Translations under genes and position numbers: made by a program
Part shown: piece after piece, positions 21,339 through 30,400 of the stretch
Layout of the letters: each line of letters begins with the position of its first letter
How positions within the stretch are numbered: the first letter of the stretch is position 1
Assembly: GCA_903918195.1 (NCBI GenBank)
Contig: CAIXDS010000201.1
Coordinates: forward strand, 1 to 64,000
Reading direction: 5' to 3'
Source: an uncultured Acetobacteraceae bacterium
GTDB lineage: Bacteria > Pseudomonadota > Alphaproteobacteria > Acetobacterales > Acetobacteraceae
DNA length: 64,000 nt
Notes under the pieces: generated by a model
The model's input: only the letters and a program-made list of their open reading frames with translations
Told to the model about the DNA's origin: nothing
Database searches by the model: none

Positions 21339-21759
21339 AGCAGACCGGCCGATGCCCAGCGTCGAGGTGGCGATCAAGGTGCAGTTCTTCGACCTCGATC
21401 CGATGAACGTGGTCTGGCACGGCAATTACGCGCGCTACCTGGAGGTGGCGCGCTGCGCGCTGCTCGACCGCATCGGCTACAATTACGAGCAGATGGCGGC
21501 CTCGGGCCATGCCTGGCCGATCGTCGATCTGCGCATCAAGTTTGTCGGGCCGCTGCGCTTTGGCCAGGAGGCCCTGGTCTCGGCGCGAATCGTGGCGTTC
21601 GAGAACGGGCTGAAGATCGACTACCTGATCCGTGACGCCACCAGCGGGGCGGTGCTGACGCGGGCGCACACCTTCCAGGTGCCGGTGCGCATGGACACCG
21701 GCGAGCTGTGCCTGGAATCCCCGCCCGACCTGACCGAGCGTGTGCGGGGCCTGATGTGA
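21331..21759 (+). CDS. apeK: Hotdog thioesterase, 4-hydroxybenzoyl-CoA type (ApeK-like)
   Basis: 142 residues with the 4HBT signature FFDLDPMNVVWHGNYARYLE, in which the first Asp and the WHGNY segment line the active site. In the aryl polyene pathway the thioesterase releases or edits carrier-bound chains. Start ATG 21331 overlaps the glycosyltransferase stop by 8 bp; the stop overlaps the LolA-type gene by one base. Confidence 0.88.
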   Translation: MPEADRPMPSVEVAIKVQFFDLDPMNVVWHGNYARYLEVARCALLDRIGYNYEQMAASGHAWPIVDLRIKFVGPLRFGQEALVSARIVAFENGLKIDYLIRDATSGAVLTRAHTFQVPVRMDTGELCLESPPDLTERVRGLM

Positions 21760-22376
21760 TGCGCCGCCGCGCCCTCCTCCTGGGTGCCCTGGCCATCCCG
21801 GCGGGGTCCGTGTCGGCGCAGGAAATCGGCCCGGCCGCGCTGCAGCCGGGCGAGGTGCTGCGCGGCCGCTTCGTGCAGGAGCGGCGGCTGTCCGGCTTCG
21901 CCGGCGCACTGCGCACGCAGGGGCATTTCGTGCTCGCCCCGGGGCGCGGGCTGATCTGGCAGGCCGAGACGCCGTTCGCGGTGCGCACCGTCATCACCCC
22001 GGCCGGCCTGACCCAACGCATCGGCGAGGCGGAAACACTGCGCCTGTCGGCCGGGCGCATCCCCTTCCTCGCCCGTCTGGCGGACATGCTCACCGGCACG
22101 CTGGCGCGCGACTGGCGCGGGCTGGAACAGGATTTCCTGCTCACGCGCTCCGGCGACGCCGCCGGCTGGCAGGTGGTGCTGACGCCGCGCCGCCCGCCCG
22201 ACCCCGCCAGCATGCCGTTCGAGCGCATTGTGGTCAGCGGCGGCCGGCTGGTGGACAGGGTGGAGATGACCCGCCCGGGCGGCGATGCCGATACCGTGCG
22301 CTTCGCTGACCAGGTGGTGACCCGGGCACCGTTGCGCGCGGAGGAACGGCAGCTGTTCGACAGCAACGGACAATGA
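21759..22376 (+). CDS. apeL: LolA-like outer-membrane lipoprotein carrier protein (ApeL-like)
   Basis: 205 residues with a signal peptide (MRRRALLLGALAIPAGSVSA) and a LolA-type beta-sheet domain, including the typical early stretch GRFVQERRLSGFAGALRTQG and FVLAPGRGLIWQAETPF. Dedicated LolA paralogues are a constant part of aryl polyene clusters and are believed to ferry the lipidated product across the periplasm. Ends in an ATGA overlap with the MMPL gene. Confidence 0.88.
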   Translation: MRRRALLLGALAIPAGSVSAQEIGPAALQPGEVLRGRFVQERRLSGFAGALRTQGHFVLAPGRGLIWQAETPFAVRTVITPAGLTQRIGEAETLRLSAGRIPFLARLADMLTGTLARDWRGLEQDFLLTRSGDAAGWQVVLTPRRPPDPASMPFERIVVSGGRLVDRVEMTRPGGDADTVRFADQVVTRAPLRAEERQLFDSNGQ

Positions 22377-25300
22377 TGCGCCGCGCCGCGTGGCTGTGGC
22401 TCGGCCTGGTGCTGCTCGCCGCCGGCTATCTCGGCCTGCGGCTGCACGAGGGCTTGCAGTTCCGCACCGACCTGCTGGCGCTGCTGCCGCAGGCCCAGCA
22501 GGACGCAGCGGCACAGCGCATCGACGACCGGATCGCCGCCGCCGTGTCGCGCCGGATCGTGCTGCTGCTTGGCCACCCGGACCCGGCGCAGGCGCGCGCC
22601 GCAGCCGCGGACATCGCCGCCCGGCTGCGCGCGGCCGGCGTGGCCGAGCTGTCCGCCAGCGCGCCGGACCGCGCGGCCCTCACCCGCATCGGCGCCCTGT
22701 ATGCCCCCTACCGGCGCGGGCTGCTGGCCGAGACCGATCGCAGCCTGCTGCTGGCCGGGCGCACCGACGAACTGGCCGACCGGGCGCTGGCGAAAGTGTT
22801 CGGCTTCGTCGGCCTGGTCGAGGCGCGGCAGGTGCGCACCGACCCGTTCCTGCTGCTGACCGATTTCTTCGCCGCCCTGCCGCTGCCCGCCTCGCGCCTG
22901 CAGCCCGAGGAAGGCATGCTATCGCTGCGCGACGGCGACACCTCCTGGGTCATGCTGACCGGCACCGCCAGCGGGGAGCCGTTTGCGCTGACCTTCCAGC
23001 AGCGTATCGCCGGCGGGCTGGCGGCGGCGCAGGCGGAGGCGGCGGCGGCCCATCCGGGGCTGCAGATGCTGCGGCTGGGGGCGGTGTTCTTCGCCGCCGC
23101 CGGCGCGGCGCAGGCGCTGGACGAAAGCACGCTGATCGGCCTCGCCTCCGTGCTTGGCACGGTGGTCCTGGTGCTGGCGGCGTTCCGTTCGGCGCAGGCC
23201 CTGTGGCTGACCCTGCTGGCCATGGGGGTCGGCATCGTGGTGGCGCTGTCCGCCTGCCTGGCGCTGTTCGGCGCGCCGCATGTCGCCGCGGTGCTGTTCG
23301 GCGTCAGCCTGATCGGCGTGGTGGTGGATTACAGCCTGCAGTACTGCACCGAGATCTTCGCCCATCCCGCCGTCCCGCCCTGGGCGCGGCTGCGGCGGGT
23401 GCTGGTGGGCATCTCGATCGGCACCGCCACCACCATGATCGGCTATCTGACCCTGCTGCTGGCGCCCTTCCCGGGGCTGCGGCAGATCGCGGTGTTCTCG
23501 GCCGTCGGGCTGGCGGCGTCCTGGCTGACCGTGGTGCTGTGGCTGCCGACGCTCGACCGCAGCCGCACGCCGCGCCATGGGGCGGCGATGCTGGGGCTGG
23601 CCGGGCGGGTGATGGCGTGGTGGCAAACCGCGCCGCCGCGCCGGCTGGCGGCGCTGCTGGTGGGGCTGGCCGTGCTCATCGGCGCCGGCTGGCTGACGCT
23701 GCGGCCGGACGACGATGTCCGCCGCATGCAGTCGCTGTCGCCGCCGCTGGTGGCCGAGCAGCAGCGCATCGCCGGGCTGCTCGGCCGCGGCGCCGAGGCG
23801 CAGTTCTTCGTGGTCGCGGCGTCGGACGACGAAACCGCGCTGCAGCACGAGGAGGTGCTGGCCGAGCGGCTGCGTCCGTTGCTGGGCCACGCGCTGGAGG
23901 GGTTCCAGGCGCCGGCGCAGTACGTGCCCTCGGCCGAGCGGCAGCGGGCGAACCGGGCGCTGCTGCGCGCCCATCTGGACGGCGAGCCGCTGCAGCGCCA
24001 GGCGGCGCGGCTGGGCCTCCCTGCTGCCCCGGATAACGACGCCGCCAACGACGACGCCGCGCCGGTACTGACGCTGGCCCAGGTGCCGGCGGGAACGCTG
24101 GGTTTCCTCGCCACCATGGTGCTGCCGCCCGAGGCAGGGATGGTGCTGCATCTGGTGCCGCTGGAGGGGGTGCACCGCGCCGATCTGCTGGCGCAGGCCG
24201 CCGCCGGGCTCCCGGGCGTCCGGCTGGTTGATCCGGCCGGCGATTTCAGTGCCCTGCTCGGCCGCTACCGCGTGCGCGCGGTGGGGCTGCTGCTGCTGAG
24301 TGCGGCGCTGATGCTGCCGCTGCTGGCCTGGCGCTACGGGCTGCGGCGCGGCGCGCTGGTCATGCTGCCGCCGGCGCTGGCGGTGCTGCTGGCGCCGGCG
24401 CTGCGCGCGCTGGGCGGCGGTGGGTTCAGCTTCTTCGACGCCATGGCGCAGGTGCTGGTGCTGTCCATCGGCGTCGACTATGCGGTGTTCTGCGCCGAAA
24501 CAACCGCCGCGCGGCGGGCGGTGACCCTGCTGGCGGTAACGCTCGCGGCGCTGGCGGCGCTGCTGTCCTTCGGCCTGCTGGCGTTGAGCGGAGTTGCGGC
24601 GGTGCACGGTTTCGGTCTGACCATGACGCTCGGCATCGCCGCCGCCTGTGGTCTCGCGCCGATGGCCCGGCTCGGAAATGGCGCCCCCCCCAGACGCGCC
24701 GGCGTGCACTGGGCCGCCCTCGCCGAGCGCGGCGCCTGGGGCGGGCTGCAGTTCGTCGCCGCCTGCTACCGCCTGCTCGGCCGCCGCGCCTGCCTCGCGG
24801 TGCTGCGGCCAATCGTGCTGTATTTCTACCTCGCCGGCGGGCGGCACCGGGGCTGGACACAGGACTACCTCGCCCGGGTGGCGCGCATCACCGGGACGGC
24901 GCCGCATCCCTGGCGCGACGGCTACCAGATGTATCTGAACTTCGCCGCCCGCGCGCTGGACAACTTCATCGCCCTGCGCGCCCCCGACCGCGCCGGTGCC
25001 ATCGAGTTGGTCGGCGGCGGGGCGCTGGAAGACTATGCCCGCGCCGGGGTCGGCGGCGTGCTGATCGTGTCGCACCATGGCAATGTCGATATCTGCCGCG
25101 CCAGCCTGGTCGCCCGCCTGGGCCGGGTGGTGAACATCCTGCTGCACACCCGCCAGGCCGTCCGCTACAACGAGATGCTGCGCCGGGTGCGGCCGGAATA
25201 CATGGCCCATACCATCCAGGTCAGCGAGATCGGGCCGGACACGGCGATCGACCTGCTGACGCGGGTGGAGCGCGGCGAGTGGGTCGCCATCGCCGGCGAC

Positions 25301-25747
25301 CGCCCGCCGCTGAGCGGCGAGGGCCGGGTCAGCCGCGTTGACTTCCTCGGCGAACCGGCGCCGTTCAGCCAGGGGCCGTACATCCTGGCTTCCCTGCTGC
25401 GCTGCCCGGTGCTGCTGCTGTTCTGCGTGCGCGACGGCGCGGGGTATCGGGTCACCTTCGAACCCTTCGCGGCGCGCATCGAACTGCCGGCCCGCCGCAA
25501 GCAGGCGGCGCTGGAGGGCTGGGTCGGCGCTTATGTCGCGCGCCTGCAGGAACACTGTCTGCGCGACCCGTTGCAATGGTACAACTTCTTCGATTTCTGG
25601 GCGGCGGACGAGAATGCGGCTTCTGGTACCGGTTCTAAGCATGGCACTCCTGGCGGCGTGCACGACGACGCCCCCTCCCCCACCACCCAAGCCGCTGAGC
25701 GTGACAATCGCCCCGGACCTGGCCATGACCCTGCCGCCGCCGTCTGA
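22373..25747 (+). CDS. apeM: MMPL-family exporter fused to an LpxL-like acyltransferase (ApeM-like)
   Basis: 1124 residues, about 350 more than an ordinary MMPL protein of these clusters. Residues 1-770 are an RND/MMPL transporter: first helix WLWLGLVLLAAGYLGLRL, a large periplasmic domain, helices around 255-400 including SLIGVVVDYSLQYC, a second periplasmic domain, and a second helix block with SIGVDYAVFCAET. Residues about 780-1085 are a lipid A/LPLAT-type acyltransferase with HX4D His901-Asp906 (SHHGNVD) and YNFFDFW near its end. The last 44 residues are encoded inside the next gene. Exports polyene lipid; the fusion could couple acylation to export. Confidence 0.9.
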   Translation: MMRRAAWLWLGLVLLAAGYLGLRLHEGLQFRTDLLALLPQAQQDAAAQRIDDRIAAAVSRRIVLLLGHPDPAQARAAAADIAARLRAAGVAELSASAPDRAALTRIGALYAPYRRGLLAETDRSLLLAGRTDELADRALAKVFGFVGLVEARQVRTDPFLLLTDFFAALPLPASRLQPEEGMLSLRDGDTSWVMLTGTASGEPFALTFQQRIAGGLAAAQAEAAAAHPGLQMLRLGAVFFAAAGAAQALDESTLIGLASVLGTVVLVLAAFRSAQALWLTLLAMGVGIVVALSACLALFGAPHVAAVLFGVSLIGVVVDYSLQYCTEIFAHPAVPPWARLRRVLVGISIGTATTMIGYLTLLLAPFPGLRQIAVFSAVGLAASWLTVVLWLPTLDRSRTPRHGAAMLGLAGRVMAWWQTAPPRRLAALLVGLAVLIGAGWLTLRPDDDVRRMQSLSPPLVAEQQRIAGLLGRGAEAQFFVVAASDDETALQHEEVLAERLRPLLGHALEGFQAPAQYVPSAERQRANRALLRAHLDGEPLQRQAARLGLPAAPDNDAANDDAAPVLTLAQVPAGTLGFLATMVLPPEAGMVLHLVPLEGVHRADLLAQAAAGLPGVRLVDPAGDFSALLGRYRVRAVGLLLLSAALMLPLLAWRYGLRRGALVMLPPALAVLLAPALRALGGGGFSFFDAMAQVLVLSIGVDYAVFCAETTAARRAVTLLAVTLAALAALLSFGLLALSGVAAVHGFGLTMTLGIAAACGLAPMARLGNGAPPRRAGVHWAALAERGAWGGLQFVAACYRLLGRRACLAVLRPIVLYFYLAGGRHRGWTQDYLARVARITGTAPHPWRDGYQMYLNFAARALDNFIALRAPDRAGAIELVGGGALEDYARAGVGGVLIVSHHGNVDICRASLVARLGRVVNILLHTRQAVRYNEMLRRVRPEYMAHTIQVSEIGPDTAIDLLTRVERGEWVAIAGDRPPLSGEGRVSRVDFLGEPAPFSQGPYILASLLRCPVLLLFCVRDGAGYRVTFEPFAARIELPARRKQAALEGWVGAYVARLQEHCLRDPLQWYNFFDFWAADENAASGTGSKHGTPGGVHDDAPSPTTQAAERDNRPGPGHDPAAAV

Positions 25748-26219
25748 ACTCGGCCACGACCTGCGGGCGGTGCATCTGGTCACCGCGCGCTACGGCGACC
25801 GGGTGATCAGCTTCGAGGGCCATATCGAGGTCACCGCCGGGCACTTCCGGCTGGCGGTGCTGGACCCGCTCGGCCGCAAGGCGCTGTCGGTGGACTGGAC
25901 CGGCAACGAGGTGGTGTTCGACGCCGCGCCCTGGTTCCCCGCCGGTCTGCACCCACAGAACATGCTGGCCGACCTGGTGCTGATCTACTGGCCGGCCGAT
26001 GTGCTGCAACGCGCGCTGCGCCCCGCGCAGGCCGGCTTCGAGGCCACCGGCGACCACCGCACGGTGACACGCAACGGCCAGGAGATCATCCGCGCCGACT
26101 TCACCCCGGCAGCCGGCCCGGACGCGCCCAACCTCGACCAGAGCGGCGCGCACGTGCAGTTCAGCAACCTCGCCTTTGGCTACAGCCTCGACATCCGCAC
26201 CGCCGGGCTGGCGCCGTGA
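25614..26219 (+). CDS. apeN: Outer-membrane lipoprotein, DUF3261-like (ApeN-like)
   Basis: 201 residues with a clear lipoprotein signal, lipobox LLAAC at residues 12-16, followed by a proline run (TTTPPPPPPKP) and a domain with FEGHIEVTAGHFRLAVLDPLGRKAL resembling DUF3261 proteins of aryl polyene clusters. The start lies 134 bp inside the end of the MMPL-acyltransferase gene, an unusually long same-strand overlap; the signal peptide fixes the start. Likely the outer-membrane end of the transport route. Confidence 0.85.
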   Translation: MRLLVPVLSMALLAACTTTPPPPPPKPLSVTIAPDLAMTLPPPSELGHDLRAVHLVTARYGDRVISFEGHIEVTAGHFRLAVLDPLGRKALSVDWTGNEVVFDAAPWFPAGLHPQNMLADLVLIYWPADVLQRALRPAQAGFEATGDHRTVTRNGQEIIRADFTPAAGPDAPNLDQSGAHVQFSNLAFGYSLDIRTAGLAP

Positions 26220-27412
26220 CCGGGCGACTGTTCCTCAATGCCTGCGGGCTGATCACGCCGTTCGGCCGCACCGCGGCGACCGCTGCCGGGGTGTTCGCCG
26301 GCCGCGACGATGCGCTGCGCTGGCGCGACGGGCTGATCGGCGGCCGCGCCGTGCTGGTGGGCGCGGTGGACGAGACCCTGCCAGCAGCGCCGGCGGCGCT
26401 CGCCGCCTTTGCGGGGCGCAACAACCGGCTGATGCTGGCGGCCCTGGACGAGGTGCGCGCGCCGGTGGCGGAGGCCATCGCCCGCTGGGGTGCCGACCGG
26501 GTAGCGGTGGTGCTGGGCAGCAGCACCTCGGGCATTGCCGAGGGCGAGGCGGCGCTGGCGGAGTACCGCCGTTCCGGCAGCTGGCCGCCGGAGTACGATT
26601 ATCGCCGGCAGGAACTCGGCAGCCTGGGCGAGTTCGCCGCCCGTGCCCTGGGACTGACCGGACCGGCCTATACCATTGGCACCGCCTGCGCCTCGAGTTC
26701 CAAAGTGTTCGCCGCGGCGCGCCGGCTGATCCGCGCCGGGCTAGCCGATGCGGCCGTGGTGGGCGGCGCCGATACGCTGTGCCGCATGACCCTGCAGGGC
26801 TTCGATTCGCTGCAGGCGCTGGCGAAAGGCCGCTGCAACCCGTTCAGCCGCAACCGCGACGGCATCACCATCGGCGAGGGCGCCGCCGCCTTCCTGCTGT
26901 CCGCCGCGCCGGGACCGGTCGAACTGCTCGGCCTGGGCGAGAGTTCGGATGCGCACCACCCAACCTCGCCGGACCCCGCCGGCACCGGCGCGCGGCAGGC
27001 CATGCTGGCGGCACTGGCCGAAGCGGGGCTGGCACCGTCCGATATCGGCTACATCAACCTGCACGGCACCGCGACGCGGTTGAACGACGCGATGGAAAGC
27101 CGGGCGGTGGCCGCGGTGTTCGGTACCGGGGTGCCGTGCAGTTCGACCAAGCCCCTGACCGGCCATCTGCTGGGCGCCGCCGGCGGCTGCGAGGCCGGGT
27201 TCCTGTGGCTGATGCTGGCCGCCGATGCGCCGCCGCCGATACCGCCGCATCTGTGGGACGGCCAGCCCGACCCCGACCTGCCGCCACTGCGGATGGTGCG
27301 GCCGGGCGAGCGTCTGGCGCCGGGGCGGGCGGTGCTGAGCACCACCTTCGGCTTCGCCGGCAGCAACGTGGCCGTGCTGCTCGGCCGCCCGCGCGAATGG
27401 AGCGCCGCATGA
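26216..27412 (+). CDS. apeO: Beta-ketoacyl-ACP synthase (ApeO-like)
   Basis: 398-residue active ketosynthase: nucleophile Cys158 in GTACASSS, His283 in NLHGTAT and His317 in TGHLLGAAGG. It would extend the polyene chain with malonyl-ACP units as partner of the catalytically dead ApeC-like factor at the start of the cluster. GTG start in a GTGA overlap with the lipoprotein gene; ATGA overlap at the end. Confidence 0.92.
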   Translation: MTGRLFLNACGLITPFGRTAATAAGVFAGRDDALRWRDGLIGGRAVLVGAVDETLPAAPAALAAFAGRNNRLMLAALDEVRAPVAEAIARWGADRVAVVLGSSTSGIAEGEAALAEYRRSGSWPPEYDYRRQELGSLGEFAARALGLTGPAYTIGTACASSSKVFAAARRLIRAGLADAAVVGGADTLCRMTLQGFDSLQALAKGRCNPFSRNRDGITIGEGAAAFLLSAAPGPVELLGLGESSDAHHPTSPDPAGTGARQAMLAALAEAGLAPSDIGYINLHGTATRLNDAMESRAVAAVFGTGVPCSSTKPLTGHLLGAAGGCEAGFLWLMLAADAPPPIPPHLWDGQPDPDLPPLRMVRPGERLAPGRAVLSTTFGFAGSNVAVLLGRPREWSAA

Positions 27413-27879
27413 CCGCCGCCTTCCCGCCGGTGCTCGAACTGCTGCCGCACGGGCCGGAGCTGATGCTGCTCGACCAGGTGCTCGCCAAGGATGCCGACGG
27501 CATCGCGGTGGCAGTGGCGATCCGTCCCGACTCGCTGTTCATGGTGGCCGGGCACGGCGTGCCGGCGCATGCCGGGCTGGAATACATGGCGCAGGCCTGC
27601 GGCGCCTTCGCCGGCCTGGAGGCACGGGCGCGCGGCGAACCGGTACGGATCGCCTTCCTGCTCGGCACCCGCCGCTACCGTGCCGCCCGTCCCTGGTTCG
27701 CCATTGGTGAGCGCCTGGAGGTGGCGGCCCGGCTGTTGCTGCGCGACGGCCCCATGGCGGTGTTCGAGTGCCGCATCGACGCCGGCGGCGCCGAACTGGC
27801 AACCGCGCAGCTCACCGTCTACCAGCCGGACGCCCAGGCGGAAACGGGGCCGGAAACGGGACCGGAGGCGGCGGCATGA
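27409..27879 (+). CDS. apeP: Hotdog-fold 3-hydroxyacyl-ACP dehydratase (ApeP-like)
   Basis: 156 residues. The active-site helix is AHAGLEYMAQACGAFAGLEA, as in ApeP/FabA-like dehydratases, preceded by LLPHGPELMLLDQV. The C-terminal tail (ETGPETGPEAAA) is low-complexity. Acts with the ApeI-like protein in forming the conjugated double bonds. Four-base overlaps with both neighbours imply coupled translation. Confidence 0.88.
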   Translation: MTAAFPPVLELLPHGPELMLLDQVLAKDADGIAVAVAIRPDSLFMVAGHGVPAHAGLEYMAQACGAFAGLEARARGEPVRIAFLLGTRRYRAARPWFAIGERLEVAARLLLRDGPMAVFECRIDAGGAELATAQLTVYQPDAQAETGPETGPEAAA

Positions 27880-28616
27880 TCCGGCGCATCCTGGTGACCG
27901 GCGCCAGCAAGGGCATCGGCCGGGCGATCGCCGAGCGGCTCGGCGCCGACGGCTTCGCCATTGCCGCCCATTACGGGCGCGACCAGGCCGGCGCCGAGGC
28001 CGCGCTCGCCGCCATCCGTGCCGCCGGCGGCAGCGGCCATGTGCTCAGCTTCGACATCGCCGACCGGGCCGCCTGCCGGACCGCCCTGGAGACGGATATC
28101 GCCACCCACGGGCCGTTCTACGGCGCGGTGCTGAACGCCGGCATCGTCCGCGACGCGGCCTTTCCGGCCATGACGGACGACGAGTGGGACGCGGTCATCC
28201 GCACCAACCTCGACGGGTTCTACAACGTGTTGCATCCGCTGGTGATGCCCATGGTGCAGGCGCGCGGCGGCGGGCGGATCGTCACGCTCTCCTCGGTGGC
28301 CGGGCTGGCGGGCAATCGCGGGCAGACCAACTATGCCGCCGCCAAGGCGGGCATCATCGGCGCCACCAAGTCGCTGGCCATCGAGTTGGCCAAGCGCAAC
28401 ATCACGGTGAACTGCGTCGCCCCCGGCATCATCGCCACGCAGATGACCGAAAACCTGCTGGCCGGGGGGCTGCCGGCGGAAGAGCTGACGCGCCTGGTGC
28501 CGCTGCGCCGCGCCGGGCGGCCGGAGGAGGTGGCGGCGGTGGTCTCGTTCCTGTGCTCGGATGGTGCTGCGTATGTGACGCGGCAGGTGATCTCGGTGAA
28601 CGGCGGCATGCTGTGA
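27876..28616 (+). CDS. apeQ: 3-ketoacyl-ACP reductase, FabG-like (ApeQ-like)
   Basis: 246-residue short-chain dehydrogenase: NADPH-binding TGASKGIG at about 8-15, NAGIV segment, catalytic Ser in TLSSVAG and the YAAAK Tyr/Lys pair. It reduces the beta-keto group in each elongation round. ATGA overlap with the dehydratase and GTGA overlap with the last ketosynthase gene. Confidence 0.93.
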   Translation: MIRRILVTGASKGIGRAIAERLGADGFAIAAHYGRDQAGAEAALAAIRAAGGSGHVLSFDIADRAACRTALETDIATHGPFYGAVLNAGIVRDAAFPAMTDDEWDAVIRTNLDGFYNVLHPLVMPMVQARGGGRIVTLSSVAGLAGNRGQTNYAAAKAGIIGATKSLAIELAKRNITVNCVAPGIIATQMTENLLAGGLPAEELTRLVPLRRAGRPEEVAAVVSFLCSDGAAYVTRQVISVNGGML

Positions 28617-29839
28617 CGCGCCGTGTGGTGGTCACCGGCATGGGCGGCGTGACGGCGCTGGGCGACGACTGGCCGGCCATCCGCGGCCAGTTCGCCGCCG
28701 GGCGGACCGGGGTGCGGCGGATGGCGGACTGGGAGCAGTTTGCCGGGATGAACACACGGCTGGCCGCGCCAGTGACGGGGTTCTCGGTCGGTGAGCGCTA
28801 TCCGCGCAAGGCGCTGCGCACCATGGGGCCGGTGGCGCAGATGGGCGTGTATGCCGCCGAGCGGGCGCTGGGCGATGCCGGGCTGATCGGCGAGCGCGTG
28901 CTGACCGGCGGGCGGACCGGCGTGGCGTTCGGATCTTCCTTCGGCTCGCCCGAGGCGGTGATGGGCTTCTACGAGCTGCGCACCACCGGCGCCTCGAGGC
29001 ACCTGAACGCCACCAACTACATCCGCATGATGAGCCACACGGCGCTGGTCAATATCGGGCTGTTCTTCGGCATCACCGGCCGGCTGATTCCGACCTCATC
29101 GGCCTGCACCTCGGGCAGCCAGGCGATCGGCTTCGCCTACGAGGCGATCCGGCTGAACCGCGCCGACGTGATGCTGGCCGGCGGGGGGGAGGAGCTCGAC
29201 ATCACCGACGCGGCGGTATTCGACACGATGTTCGCCACCAGCACGCGCAACGACCGGCCGGAGACCACGCCGCGCCCGTTCGACCGTGACCGCGACGGCC
29301 TGGTGATCGGCGAGGGCGCCGCCGCGCTGGTGCTGGAGGAACGCGAGCACGCCCGCGCCCGCGGCGCGCGCATCCTGGCCGAGCTGGTGGGCTTCGCCAC
29401 CAATTCGGATGGCAACCACGTGACCCAGCCGCAGGCGGAAACCATGCGTACCGCGTTGCTGCTGGCATTGGACGATGCGCAGCTCGCCCCGGCAGCGATC
29501 GGCTTCGTCTGCGGCCACGGCACCGCCACCGAGTGGGGTGACATCGCCGAATCCGCGGCGACCAACGCGGTGTTCGGGCCGCGCGCGCCGATCCACTCGC
29601 TGAAGGGGCATTTCGGCCACTCGCTGGGCGCCTGTGGAGCGATCGAAGCGTGGCTGGCGATCGAGATGATGCGCGAAGGGCTGTTCTGGCCCACCGCCAA
29701 CCTGCAGCATGTCGATCCGCGCTGCGCCGAGTTGGACTATGTGATGGGGGAAGCGCGGGCGATCGATGCCGAGTGCATCATGAGCAACAATTTCGCCTTC
29801 GGTGGGATCAATACGTCATTGATATTCCGGAGACCCTGA
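28613..29839 (+). CDS. apeR: Beta-ketoacyl-ACP synthase, FabF-like (ApeR-like)
   Basis: 408-residue ketosynthase with the full triad: Cys165 (SSACTSGSQ), His302 (CGHGTATEW) and His336 in KGHFGHSLGACG. Two active synthases per cluster are normal; the second is thought to act early in chain formation or to be partly redundant. Last gene of the cluster, ending 12 bp before the convergent cytochrome b561 gene. Confidence 0.93.
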   Translation: MTRRVVVTGMGGVTALGDDWPAIRGQFAAGRTGVRRMADWEQFAGMNTRLAAPVTGFSVGERYPRKALRTMGPVAQMGVYAAERALGDAGLIGERVLTGGRTGVAFGSSFGSPEAVMGFYELRTTGASRHLNATNYIRMMSHTALVNIGLFFGITGRLIPTSSACTSGSQAIGFAYEAIRLNRADVMLAGGGEELDITDAAVFDTMFATSTRNDRPETTPRPFDRDRDGLVIGEGAAALVLEEREHARARGARILAELVGFATNSDGNHVTQPQAETMRTALLLALDDAQLAPAAIGFVCGHGTATEWGDIAESAATNAVFGPRAPIHSLKGHFGHSLGACGAIEAWLAIEMMREGLFWPTANLQHVDPRCAELDYVMGEARAIDAECIMSNNFAFGGINTSLIFRRP

Positions 29840-29851
29840 CGACTGTTCAGA

Positions 29852-30400
29852 TCAGCCGCGCAGCATCCGGATCAGGGTCGCCTTGCCATGTCTGTGATGC
29901 TGCACGGCGATGAAGGCGTGGCCGCAGGCCAGCAGAACCAGCAGCCCCGCAAGGGCGAGGTGAACCTGGCGCAGCACGCCGAACCACACGGGGTCGGTCC
30001 CGACCAGATGCGGCACCGGTATGACGCCCAGAAACAGCGTCGGGATCTTGGCGGGTGCAGTGGCAGCGGTCAGATATCCCACGAAAGGGGTTACCGCCAA
30101 CAGCGCGAACAGGGTGACATGAACGGCTGACGCGGCCCGGACCTGCCACGCCGGAAGGCTCGAATCCCAGGCCGGGCGGCCACGCCAGGAATGCACGGAG
30201 AGTTGGACGAGTACGAGCAGGAAGACCGCGATGCCGAGGGTCTTGTGCAATTGGTACAGCACGAATTTCAGCAGCAGGTCGCGGAACGGCAGCCCGACCA
30301 TGATGACGCCCATCGGCGCGGCCAGCAGAACGAGCGCCGCCATCGTCCAATGCAGCCGGCGCTGCAACCGGCTCCAGGAAGCCTGTGGCTCAATGACCAT
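29852..30400 (-). CDS. Cytochrome b561 family protein
   Basis: 182-residue four-helix membrane cytochrome. Candidate haem ligands are His17 (RRLHWTM), the histidine in YQLHKTLG, the one in RQVHLALAG and the GHAF/VQHH histidines in the last helix. It probably passes electrons between the quinone pool and a periplasmic partner. Its start overlaps the end of the YceI-type gene by 11 bp; b561 plus YceI is a common operon pair. Confidence 0.9.
   Translation of the reverse strand: MVIEPQASWSRLQRRLHWTMAALVLLAAPMGVIMVGLPFRDLLLKFVLYQLHKTLGIAVFLLVLVQLSVHSWRGRPAWDSSLPAWQVRAASAVHVTLFALLAVTPFVGYLTAATAPAKIPTLFLGVIPVPHLVGTDPVWFGVLRQVHLALAGLLVLLACGHAFIAVQHHRHGKATLIRMLRG

Noticed and set aside
22919-25783. 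954-codon open frame antisense to the MMPL gene
   Set aside because: Arginine/glutamine/histidine-rich low-complexity translation mirroring the codon bias of the real gene.
30140-30185. Sequence resembling a tRNA T-arm (GGCTCGAATCCC)
   Set aside because: It lies within the cytochrome b561 coding region and no acceptor or anticodon stem could be built around it.
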